Below the pieces are notes generated by a model that ran no database searches, was not told where the DNA came from, and saw nothing but the letters and a program-made list of their open reading frames with translations. A program made the translations under genes and the position numbers. This document shows positions 1 through 5,340 of a DNA stretch of 5,953 nt, piece after piece. The stretch lies in NCBI GenBank assembly GCA_029259675.1, contig JAJDES010000037.1, positions 1 through 5,953 of the forward strand, read 5' to 3'. Position 1 is the stretch's first letter, and each line of letters opens with the position of its first letter. Source of the DNA: Planctomycetota bacterium. Its GTDB lineage: Bacteria; Planctomycetota; UBA1135; GCA-002686595.

Positions 1-189
1 GGCTGCATCGCCTGCAATCTGTGCGAGGACCTGGTACCCGAAGTCTTCGAAGTACCGGCCGGCGGCGAGTGCCAAGTCACCCGCGGCTACTCGGAGTTTG
101 TTCTCAAACCAGGTTTTGACGAACGCATCCAAGAAGCAGCAGATTCTTGCCCGGTTGAAGTGATTGAAATTGAGCGTTGCGCGAACTGA
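1..189 (+). CDS. Ferredoxin, single [4Fe-4S] cluster type (5' end cut off)
   Basis: This is a small electron-transfer protein of the cytoplasm; only its last 62 residues are in the window and the start lies to the left. Frame 1 is open from the first base to a TGA at 187-189. Cys2, Cys5 and Cys8 form a CxxCxxC motif, and Cys50-Pro51 supplies the fourth ligand in the pattern of single-cluster ferredoxins (three Cys near the N-terminus, a CP motif near the C-terminus). The middle Cys5 is present; in 3Fe-4S relatives that position is often replaced, so a 4Fe-4S cluster is expected. The protein is acidic, rich in Glu, Asp and Val, as usual for ferredoxins. Extra cysteines at 24 and 60 are not part of the motif. 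The redox partner cannot be told from the neighbours. The family is fairly certain; the specific role is unknown. Confidence 0.88.
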   Translation, partial: GCIACNLCEDLVPEVFEVPAGGECQVTRGYSEFVLKPGFDERIQEAADSCPVEVIEIERCAN

Positions 190-520
190 ATCCGCCGGCG
201 CTGGCGGTGCGTACATCCCTTCAGCTTGAAGGCATGCGGCGCGCGGCCGAGCACTCGCGGTTTACTAAGTTGTAAGCCCGAGCTCGCCCGATGCGCGAGT
301 GCCGCCGGCGAGGCCGAAGTGCCCCGGGCCAAAGTCGGTTTGCATGGATCCATACCGGCCCAAACGGGGCTTCGCTCAGTTCCTCAATTTTCCGTGATTC
401 GATTTGGCTGAATGCGTATCGCCCGTATTCGCCTCGACTTCGGACGCGCTCAAAACCGGGTTTCGAGAAGCTCCGTGCGGCTTACGAAGCCTTTTCGCTC
501 CCGAGCCCTGGAAACACAAC
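190..520. other. Non-coding spacer rich in inverted repeats
   Basis: About 330 bases lie between the ferredoxin stop and the ribosome-binding site of the next gene. No convincing gene is seen; the frame leading into the 531 gene stays open from 291, but its translation resembles no protein I know. Four successive inverted repeats can be read: CCGCC/GGCGG at 192-207, CCTTCA/TGAAGG at 218-232 with a 3-nt loop, GCACTCGCG/CGCGAGTGC at 251-259 and 294-302, and GCCCC/GGGGC at 321-325 and 366-370, inside which GGGCC (326-330) pairs with GGCCC (357-361). The first two may act as 3' ends of the ferredoxin mRNA, though neither is followed by a T tract. No tRNA, tmRNA, RNase P RNA or SRP RNA hallmark was recognised. 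Confidence 0.5.
479..496 (+). terminator. Weak intrinsic terminator candidate
   Basis: GGCTT at 479-483 and AAGCC at 487-491 form a 5-bp stem closed by a 3-nt loop and followed at once by TTTTC. This is short for a rho-independent terminator but has the correct order of parts. It would end transcripts coming from the ferredoxin or from the structured spacer, just ahead of the gene at 531. The stem could also be chance. Confidence 0.3.
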
Positions 521-524
521 GGAG
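521..524 (+). promoter_or_regulatory. Ribosome-binding site of the 531 gene
   Basis: GGAG lies 6 nt before the ATG at 531. It is the clearest Shine-Dalgarno sequence in the window and is the reason for choosing ATG 531 rather than the upstream in-frame ATG at 291, which has no such site and would add 80 residues of unprotein-like sequence. Confidence 0.65.
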
Positions 525-530
525 CCACCC

Positions 531-908
531 ATGGAACTCAATCACATTAAAATTCAGAAAAGTAAGGCCGATCAGCTCTTGCCCCTCCTGGACGCAATCG
601 GGCACGAAATCGCAGATCGCGCGGATCAATTAGCCCATGTTGAGACCATGTCTCGCGCACTTTCCATCGCCCCCCACGCCCACCGCGATGAACTTTCGAA
701 ATTGCGATCAGAAGGCGTGGTTCATATGCGGGAGTTGAAACGGGCAGAAGAAGAATTGCGGGCGCTTGGTTGCAGTGTCGCCAATCTGGAACCATTAACG
801 TTTCGTATCGGTGACCGCGCTAAAGAGGGCTTCACTTGGATCTGGGGCACCAGCCAAGTTGAAAACGCTCTGGCCCAAGAACAGGAAACTTCAACAGCGG
901 CTCCTTAA
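531..908 (+). CDS. Small helical protein resembling the DUF2203 family
   Basis: The product is 125 residues and cytoplasmic: there is no signal peptide or membrane segment. Residues 6-30 look like the helix that opens DUF2203 proteins, with a SKADQLLPLLDAI stretch at 11-23 comparable to their EEAxxLLPxLRxLL pattern. A charged helix at 64-79 is followed by a short turn, an LEPLTF segment at 86-91, and a GFTWIWGTSQVENA segment at 100-113 that sits where the family has its aromatic and Trp-rich end. The order of parts and the length match the family, but the C-terminal match is loose. Residues 114-125 are a polar tail. The function of DUF2203 proteins is not established. The gene stands alone: spacers of over 300 bases lie on both sides and a strong terminator follows at 1163. 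The reading frame is well supported; the family assignment is tentative. Confidence 0.72.
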   Translation: MELNHIKIQKSKADQLLPLLDAIGHEIADRADQLAHVETMSRALSIAPHAHRDELSKLRSEGVVHMRELKRAEEELRALGCSVANLEPLTFRIGDRAKEGFTWIWGTSQVENALAQEQETSTAAP

Positions 909-1050
909 CGGCCAGTTGAACAAACTGTCAGCAGCCGAACGAACTGCCGCCGGTCGGGTGCCCAATTCAAAAAAAAACGAAGCCGGCAGTCTGATCCAAG
1001 CTAGTCCCACGTACTGAGTTTGAAAGCAGGTGCCTACGAACCCCGGGATG
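909..1050. other. Spacer without recognised gene
   Basis: No coding signal is visible. A run of nine A bases occupies 969-977, and CTGCCG at 943-948 can pair with CGGCAG at 984-989 to enclose it. A small inverted repeat, CAGTT/AACTG, lies at 914-928. No convincing -35/-10 pair was found, although any promoter for the structured element at 1051 would have to be here or further upstream. Confidence 0.4.
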
Positions 1051-1205
1051 CGCTGCGGGAATCTCCCTGACTCCTCCTCAACCCCCTCCTCGGGTCTCCT
1101 CCGACCCGAACCAGGGATTCTCCCAAGCGACAATCGCAAGACTGTCACCGCGCATCCTCCTGACCCCCGAGCACGCCAAAGGCGAGGCTCGGGGGTCTTT
1201 TCTTG
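1051..1205 (+). ncRNA. Candidate small RNA or structured 3' UTR with exposed CCUCC motifs
   Basis: The segment can fold into one long hairpin: CGCT 1051-1054 with AGCG 1126-1129, GGGA 1057-1060 with TCCC 1121-1124, TCCCTG 1064-1069 with CAGGGA 1112-1117, and an apical stem TCGGGTC 1090-1096 with GACCCGA 1103-1109. That is 21 base pairs. The apical loop is TCCTCC (1097-1102), and the 20-nt side loop at 1070-1089 carries two more CCTCC motifs (1073-1077 and 1085-1089). A fourth CCTCC sits at 1156-1160 in the linker, and a strong intrinsic terminator ends the unit. CCUCC is the core of the 16S rRNA anti-Shine-Dalgarno sequence. Alphaproteobacterial small RNAs with such loops are known, but no homology is claimed. 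It could equally be the 3' UTR of the gene at 531 or a leader of the protease gene. No promoter was identified. Confidence 0.3.
1163..1205 (+). terminator. Strong intrinsic terminator
   Basis: ACCCCCGAGC at 1163-1172 pairs perfectly with GCTCGGGGGT at 1187-1196. Inside it, CGCC 1174-1177 pairs with GGCG 1181-1184 around an AAA loop, with a small internal mismatch between the stems. The T-rich tail TCTTTTCTT follows at 1196-1204. It is the best terminator in the window and would end transcription from the gene at 531 or from the candidate RNA at 1051. Its right arm and T tail are repeated twice downstream. Confidence 0.85.
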
Positions 1206-1306
1206 GGGTGTGGCGAGCACGCCAAAGTCGAGGCTCGGGGGTCTTTTCTTCGGGTTTGGCGAGCACGCTCCAGACGAGGCTCGGGGGTCTTTTTGTAGGA
1301 TGCGGC
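1169..1306 (+). repeat. Three tandem 46-bp units derived from the terminator 3' half
   Basis: The units are 1169-1214, 1215-1260 and 1261-1306, each exactly 46 bp. Units 1 and 2 agree at 43 of 46 positions by eye, units 2 and 3 at 36 of 46. Each carries GAGCACGC, then GAGGCTCGGGGGTC followed by a T tract. Only unit 1 has the C-rich left arm (1163-1168) completing the 10-bp stem; in units 2 and 3 only a CGAGC/GCTCG 5-bp stem is possible. Since 46 is not a multiple of 3, any translation through the array shifts frame at each unit, which argues against coding. The array ends 25 bases before the protease start codon. Confidence 0.9.
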
Positions 1307-1331
1307 CGGCGCAGGATTGAAGCGCTCACGC

Positions 1332-2798
1332 ATGCCGCAAAGAGAATCAAGCAATTGCCCGCGAGCTCATTCGTCCCAAGCCCAGGAATTGGGTGTTGCG
1401 GCCGCAAAGTCGGGGCACAAGGGCGGGACTGCGACCCCGCGCCGAGGGCTCGCAATCGAAGGCAAAATCACCCGGCGAGGTGCTCAACAGTCGGACGGCA
1501 ACCGTGGCCGGGCGGCCGTCAGCTTCACTTTCGGGCTCGCCTGCGGATTGCTGGTCGCCGTCATGTTATTGCAGCTTCAGGCCTCCCGTGAGGACCCCGA
1601 ACTGCGCTTCTTCAGCAGCGTGCACAACCTCATCAAGCGCGACTTCGTCCAACCGCTCGACTCGCGCGAAGTTCTCGATCAAGCCCTGCGTGGAATGGTC
1701 GACAATCTCGACCCCTATTCGCATTACTACTCGAGTGAGGAAGTCACCCAACTCAATCGGGAGACTTCGGGGCAGTACGTGGGCATCGGTGTCGTCTTCA
1801 AAGTGCCCACCCAAGAGCGCGTCGTGTTGTATTCGATGCCCGATTCCCCGGCGCAGCGAGCGGGAATCCAAGTCGGCGACAAGCTTGTTTCGATCGATGG
1901 GCTTCCGCTCTCCGATTTCACCAGCAACGAGCTTTTGACCTACGTCCAAGAGCACGCGCAGGAAGAACTCGAATTTGAATTGACGGACCGCCAGGGCTCG
2001 ACCCGGCGCACAAGTCTCAAGCCGGAACCGATGACGGACCCGACCGTGCGCCACACTCGCATGCTCGATGTGGAGCGCGGTATCGGTTACTTGGCCGTCG
2101 TTTCCTTCAGTCACCGAACTCCGGAAGAATTCGATTCTGCGATCGAGACCCTCAGCGGCGAAGGCTTGAAAAGCCTAGTTCTCGACTTGCGCGCAACTCC
2201 CGGCGGCGTGCTCGACTCCGCCATCGCCTTGGCCAATCGCTTCATCCCGGAGGGCCCGTTGGTCGTCACCAGTTCGCGCAACGGATCCCACGTTTATCGC
2301 GCGGATGCGGCCTTGGCCAAACTCGAGCACTTGCCGTTGGTCGTGCTGGTAGATGCCGGTTCCGCCAGCGCGAGCGAAGTCTTGGCTGGAGCCATCCAGG
2401 ATTATCGCGCGGGAGCTATCGCCGGCGAACCGACCTTCGGCAAGGGCAAGGTCCAAACGGTTGAACCCTTTAGTGAGTTCGGCGCCAAGGTCAAGCTGAC
2501 GACGGCGCTTTACTACACGCCTTCGTTGAGATCGATTGACCGCGATCACGCAAGCGAATGCACGGCGGGTATCGACCCCGATCTTTACTTGCCCATTGAG
2601 CCCGATGTGCGCGCTCGCATTCACCGCTACCTCGCATCCTACGACCCACCTCCCTCCGCCCTCGATGAACTGGGGCGATGGGAATTGGAAGCTGGAATCA
2701 GCCTCACGCCACAAATTCCCGAGGACCCGCAACTGAACGCGGCCGTCTCGCTTTTGAGCGGAGAGATGCCGGGCAAGCTCGGGGGTGATCCCGAGTGA
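1332..2798 (+). CDS. ctpA: Membrane-anchored S41 C-terminal processing protease (CtpA/Prc type)
   Basis: This serine protease trims or degrades proteins in the periplasm by recognising their C-termini. From ATG 1332 it has 488 residues: a polar basic tail (1-60), one membrane helix (about 61-82), the CTP N-terminal region with LDPYSHYY (126-133), a PDZ domain (about 145-235) and the S41 protease domain (about 240-405). Ser346 in GSASASE is the expected nucleophile, Lys371 in GEPTFGKG the general base, and Gln375 the third conserved residue. The Ser-Lys spacing of 25 equals that of E. coli Prc and B. subtilis CtpB. LDLRATPGG (284-292) replaces the commoner RxNPGG form. The start is uncertain: TTG 1317 adds five residues, and neither start has a well-placed Shine-Dalgarno site (AGGA 1313-1316 is 15 nt from the ATG). 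The gene overlaps tsaD by 4 nt. No promoter is visible between the terminator-like repeats and the start. Confidence 0.93.
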   Translation: MPQRESSNCPRAHSSQAQELGVAAAKSGHKGGTATPRRGLAIEGKITRRGAQQSDGNRGRAAVSFTFGLACGLLVAVMLLQLQASREDPELRFFSSVHNLIKRDFVQPLDSREVLDQALRGMVDNLDPYSHYYSSEEVTQLNRETSGQYVGIGVVFKVPTQERVVLYSMPDSPAQRAGIQVGDKLVSIDGLPLSDFTSNELLTYVQEHAQEELEFELTDRQGSTRRTSLKPEPMTDPTVRHTRMLDVERGIGYLAVVSFSHRTPEEFDSAIETLSGEGLKSLVLDLRATPGGVLDSAIALANRFIPEGPLVVTSSRNGSHVYRADAALAKLEHLPLVVLVDAGSASASEVLAGAIQDYRAGAIAGEPTFGKGKVQTVEPFSEFGAKVKLTTALYYTPSLRSIDRDHASECTAGIDPDLYLPIEPDVRARIHRYLASYDPPPSALDELGRWELEAGISLTPQIPEDPQLNAAVSLLSGEMPGKLGGDPE

Positions 2799-3835
2799 CC
2801 TTGGTGCTTGGAATTGAGAGTTCGTGCGACGAAACCGCGGCTGCGGTCGTGCGCGACGGACGCGAAGTGCTGTCTTCTTCAATCCACAGTCAAGCTGCTC
2901 AGCACGCGGTCTACGGCGGAGTCGTGCCCGAATTGGCCGGGCGCTCTCACCTGCGGCAGATCCTGCCGGTCTTGGACGAGGCACTTGCGAGCGCAAGCCT
3001 GGAGCTCGATCAAATCGACGCCATTGCCGTCACCTCTCGCCCGGGATTGGTGGGCTCGCTCCTGGTCGGACTTTCCACGGCCAAGGCTCTGGCCTTCGCA
3101 CGCAATTTGCCCCTCATCGGCGTGCACCACATCCAAGCCCATGTTTACGCCGCGACCATGGAGCAGGCCGGCTCCGACCCGTCCCGTGATGTCAGCAAAG
3201 CCCTGTTGCCCGCCCTCGCCCTGGTCGTTTCGGGCGGCCACACATCGCTGTATGAAGTCAGGGATTGGACGGACTTGGTCGAGCTGGGCACAACCCTCGA
3301 CGATGCGGCCGGCGAAGCCTTCGACAAGGTCGCCTGGTTGCTGGGCTTGGAATATCCGGGCGGCCCCTCCATTTCGAAGCTGGCCCGCGAAGGCAATCCA
3401 AAGGCCGTGAGCTTCCCGCGCTACAGCCCCTCCAAGGGTCAAATCGGCTTTTCATTCAGCGGCCTGAAAACCTCCGTTCTCTACCACCTGCGCGGCGGTG
3501 ACGCCCTGGCCCCGACTCCTGCGCCCGAAGACATCGAAAATCGAGCCGACGTCGCGGCCTCCTTTCAAGAAGCCGTCGTAGATGCCCTGGTGAAGCAGAG
3601 TCTGCGCGCAGCTCGGATGAGGGGCCTCGAAACTCTGCTGGTGGCCGGGGGCGTGGCCTGCAACGCCCGGCTGCGGGAGCGCATGACCTCCGCCGGCGAG
3701 GACATGGGCCTGCGCGTCCTGTTCCCCTCCCCCGCCTACTGCACGGACAACGCCGTCATGATCGCCGGCCTCGGCTACCAGCTATTCCGCGCCGGCCGCC
3801 TTGACGATCTCCAATTGGACGCCAGCCCGCGCTGA
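2795..3835 (+). CDS. tsaD: tRNA N6-adenosine threonylcarbamoyltransferase TsaD
   Basis: TsaD (formerly Gcp) acts in the cytoplasm with TsaB and TsaE. It transfers the threonylcarbamoyl group of threonylcarbamoyl-AMP, made by TsaC, to A37 of tRNAs that read ANN codons. The 346 residues match the usual length of about 340. The N-terminal LGIESSCDETAAAVV (5-19) is the family signature. His112 and His116 form the HxxxH metal site, SGGHT at 146-150 and TLDDAAGEAFDK at 167-178 are core ATPase-fold motifs, GGVACN is at 285-290, and Asp318 in CTDNAV is the other expected metal ligand. The start is GTG 2795, overlapping the protease stop as GTGA; the conserved N-terminus begins four residues later, so there is little room for another start. 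Translation is probably coupled to the protease. All key residues look intact. Confidence 0.97.
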   Translation: MTLVLGIESSCDETAAAVVRDGREVLSSSIHSQAAQHAVYGGVVPELAGRSHLRQILPVLDEALASASLELDQIDAIAVTSRPGLVGSLLVGLSTAKALAFARNLPLIGVHHIQAHVYAATMEQAGSDPSRDVSKALLPALALVVSGGHTSLYEVRDWTDLVELGTTLDDAAGEAFDKVAWLLGLEYPGGPSISKLAREGNPKAVSFPRYSPSKGQIGFSFSGLKTSVLYHLRGGDALAPTPAPEDIENRADVAASFQEAVVDALVKQSLRAARMRGLETLLVAGGVACNARLRERMTSAGEDMGLRVLFPSPAYCTDNAVMIAGLGYQLFRAGRLDDLQLDASPR

Positions 3836-4095
3836 TGCGCCCCGCCGGGCACGTTCGATCACAGAAGCTGGCGATGGCACCAGCGGGGGCCGCTCGGGGC
3901 GGATAAACTACTCGCGCCCGAATTTGGAAAGCCCTCCGATTTGAGAGGCGGGAGCGCGATCCGGCCGATCCGGATCGGCCTGCCGACTCAGTTGAGGAGA
4001 CCAACCAATCGGAGCGGATTGCCGGCAAAAGCCCCCAACCCGAGAATCGAGCCCAAGGCCCGCACAACACGATGCATGCGGGCACTGATAAGCAC
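3836..4095. other. Spacer between tsaD and carA
   Basis: These 260 bases hold no recognised gene. GCCC/GGGC (3839-3850) just after the tsaD stop and GCTGG/CCAGC (3867-3884) are small hairpins without T tracts. The notable element is the 18-bp palindrome at 3963-3980. GAGGAGA at 3994-4000 looks like a Shine-Dalgarno site but has no ATG or GTG at the right distance. CAATC 4006-4010 can pair with GATTG 4017-4021, which places a GGAG in the loop. TAAACT at 3904-3909 resembles a -10 box but has no matching -35 box. A carA promoter is likely here but cannot be placed. Confidence 0.45.
3963..3980. promoter_or_regulatory. Perfect 18-bp palindrome upstream of carA
   Basis: GGCCGATCC is followed directly by its reverse complement GGATCGGCC, with no spacer. 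The centre lies 124 bases before the carA start codon. It is the right size for a dimeric repressor operator. It could also fold as a 7-bp hairpin with a CCGG loop, but no T tract follows, so it is not a terminator. A chance origin in GC-rich DNA is possible; no protein is known to bind it. Confidence 0.4.
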
Positions 4096-5226
4096 ATGAG
4101 TGACAAGGAAAACGCCTGGTTGGCCCTGGAAGACGGAACCATTTTCCAAGGCAAGTCCGTTGGTGCCGCCGGTGAACGCACTGGAGATGTGGTCTTCAAC
4201 ACAGCCATGTCCGGCTACCACGAGATCCTCACCGATCCGTCCTACGCCGGTCAGGTCGTCATGATGACCTACCCCTTGATCGGCAATTACGGAGTTGCTG
4301 AAGAAGACGCTGAGAGCGGCAACTCATGGGCCGAAGCCTTTGTCATGAAGGAGATGTCCTCCATTTCCAGCAACTTCAGGGCGACTTCGACCTTGCCCGA
4401 ATGGCTGAACGCCAACGGAGTCGTTGCGATTGAGGGAGTGGATACGCGCAAACTGACAAAGCACACGCGCGAATTGGGTTCTATGCGCTGCGTTGTCTCC
4501 ACGGTGGACAGCGATCCCGCATCGCTGGTAGCCAAGGCCCGCGCAGCGACCTCCACCGATGGACGCGATTTGGCCTCGGTTGTCTCCTGCAAAGAACCGT
4601 ACAACTGGGACAAGTCCTACGATGAGTCCTTCCCCACTGAACTGCCGAGTCCGCGCAGCAATGCGAAGCGCTTCCGCGTTGTCGCCTACGACTTCGGCGC
4701 CAAACGCAACATTTTGCGCAGTCTCGTTTACTGCGGCTTTGATGTAACCGTCGTTCCCGCTTGGACTCCGGCCAGTGATGTGCTCGGAATGGATCCCGAC
4801 GCGGTCTTCCTCTCCAACGGCCCCGGCGATCCGGCCGCCGTTGAGCGCGGCATTTCAGCCGTGTCCGACTTGGTGTCGAAGAAGCCGATCTTCGGCATCT
4901 GCCTCGGTCACCAAATCCTTTCGATCGTGCTCGGCGCCAAGACGGCCAAAATGCCTTTCGGGCACCACGGCGCCAACCATCCGGTGCGCGACAACATCAC
5001 CGGCAAGATTGAAATCACCTCCCAAAACCATTCCTTCGCGGTACAGGAGGACAGCCTTCCGGCCAATTTGGAGTTGACGCACATCAACCTCAACGACGGA
5101 ACTGTTGAGGGCATTCGCCATCGCAAGTCGCCGGTATTCAGCGTGCAATATCACCCCGAAGCCGCGCCCGGCCCACTGGATGCTTCGCACTTGTTCAATC
5201 GCTTCCGAGCCATGCTCGAGGACTGA
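4096..5226 (+). CDS. carA: Carbamoyl-phosphate synthetase, glutamine-hydrolysing small subunit
   Basis: CarA hydrolyses glutamine and passes ammonia to CarB, which makes carbamoyl phosphate for pyrimidine and arginine synthesis. From ATG 4096 the protein has 376 residues. The N-terminal small-chain domain (about 5-140) includes FNTAMSGYHEILTDPSYAG (34-52). The C-terminal class I glutamine amidotransferase domain (about 190-375) has SNGPGDP (240-246), GICLGHQ with nucleophile Cys269 (267-273), GANHPV (292-297) and YHPEA with His353 and Glu355. With this start the triad falls on the same numbers as E. coli CarA (Cys269, His353, Glu355), which favours ATG 4096 over the in-frame ATG at 4072 that adds eight residues. 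Neither start has a good Shine-Dalgarno site. The gene seems intact. No carB follows: a terminator and an unrelated gene come next. Confidence 0.97.
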   Translation: MSDKENAWLALEDGTIFQGKSVGAAGERTGDVVFNTAMSGYHEILTDPSYAGQVVMMTYPLIGNYGVAEEDAESGNSWAEAFVMKEMSSISSNFRATSTLPEWLNANGVVAIEGVDTRKLTKHTRELGSMRCVVSTVDSDPASLVAKARAATSTDGRDLASVVSCKEPYNWDKSYDESFPTELPSPRSNAKRFRVVAYDFGAKRNILRSLVYCGFDVTVVPAWTPASDVLGMDPDAVFLSNGPGDPAAVERGISAVSDLVSKKPIFGICLGHQILSIVLGAKTAKMPFGHHGANHPVRDNITGKIEITSQNHSFAVQEDSLPANLELTHINLNDGTVEGIRHRKSPVFSVQYHPEAAPGPLDASHLFNRFRAMLED

Positions 5227-5259
5227 ACGATCGACCTCGGGCGGTCCCCCTCCTCGATG

Positions 5260-5294
5260 AAAGCCCGACCCTTCATCTGTGGGCGGCTTTTCTC
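5260..5294 (+). terminator. Probable intrinsic terminator after carA
   Basis: AAAGCC at 5260-5265 pairs with GGCTTT at 5285-5290, and inside this CCC 5269-5271 can pair with GGG 5281-5283 across a small asymmetric internal loop. The stem runs into TTTTCTC. An alternative stem, GATGAA 5256-5261 with TTCATC 5272-5277, overlaps and would compete. The position, 34 bases after the carA stop, fits the end of the carA transcript. Confidence 0.6.
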
Positions 5295-5340
5295 AAGCGC
5301 GGAAAGAACGGTCGCTGTCCCCGCCGCGCGCCGCGTGAAC

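Noticed and set aside
190..500. tRNA, tmRNA, RNase P RNA or SRP RNA in the first spacer
   Set aside because: None of their conserved signatures, such as a T-loop GGTTCGA with a CCA-side stem or the RNase P core sequences, could be read on either strand.
1163..1306. CRISPR-like array
   Set aside because: The units are directly adjacent with no unique spacers, number only three, and include a transcription terminator.
1030..1320. Forward 96-codon ORF through the candidate RNA and the repeat array
   Set aside because: Its translation is low-complexity Pro, Arg and Gly sequence dictated by the hairpins and repeats, with no ribosome-binding site or family resemblance.
891..1455. Several overlapping reverse-strand ORFs across 891-1455 with repeated PEPRL-like peptides
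   Set aside because: They arise from the 46-bp tandem array, whose length is not a multiple of three, so the same DNA is read in successive frames. They also run through a clear terminator hairpin and show no protein-like features.
1566..2996. Long reverse-strand ORFs opposite the protease and tsaD (182 and 273 codons)
   Set aside because: They are antisense shadows of strongly supported genes, a common effect of GC-rich codon use, and resemble no protein.
3836..4099. Stop-free extension in the tsaD frame after its stop, ending in an ATGA overlap with the carA start
   Set aside because: It has 87 open codons but no ATG or GTG start near its beginning, a translation unlike a protein, and a roughly 6 percent chance of occurring at this GC content. 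TsaD is already full length.
3756..4208. Reverse-strand 150-codon ORF spanning the tsaD-carA spacer
   Set aside because: It overlaps both real genes, has no visible start signal, and its composition is dominated by Arg, Ser and Pro as expected for a shadow frame.
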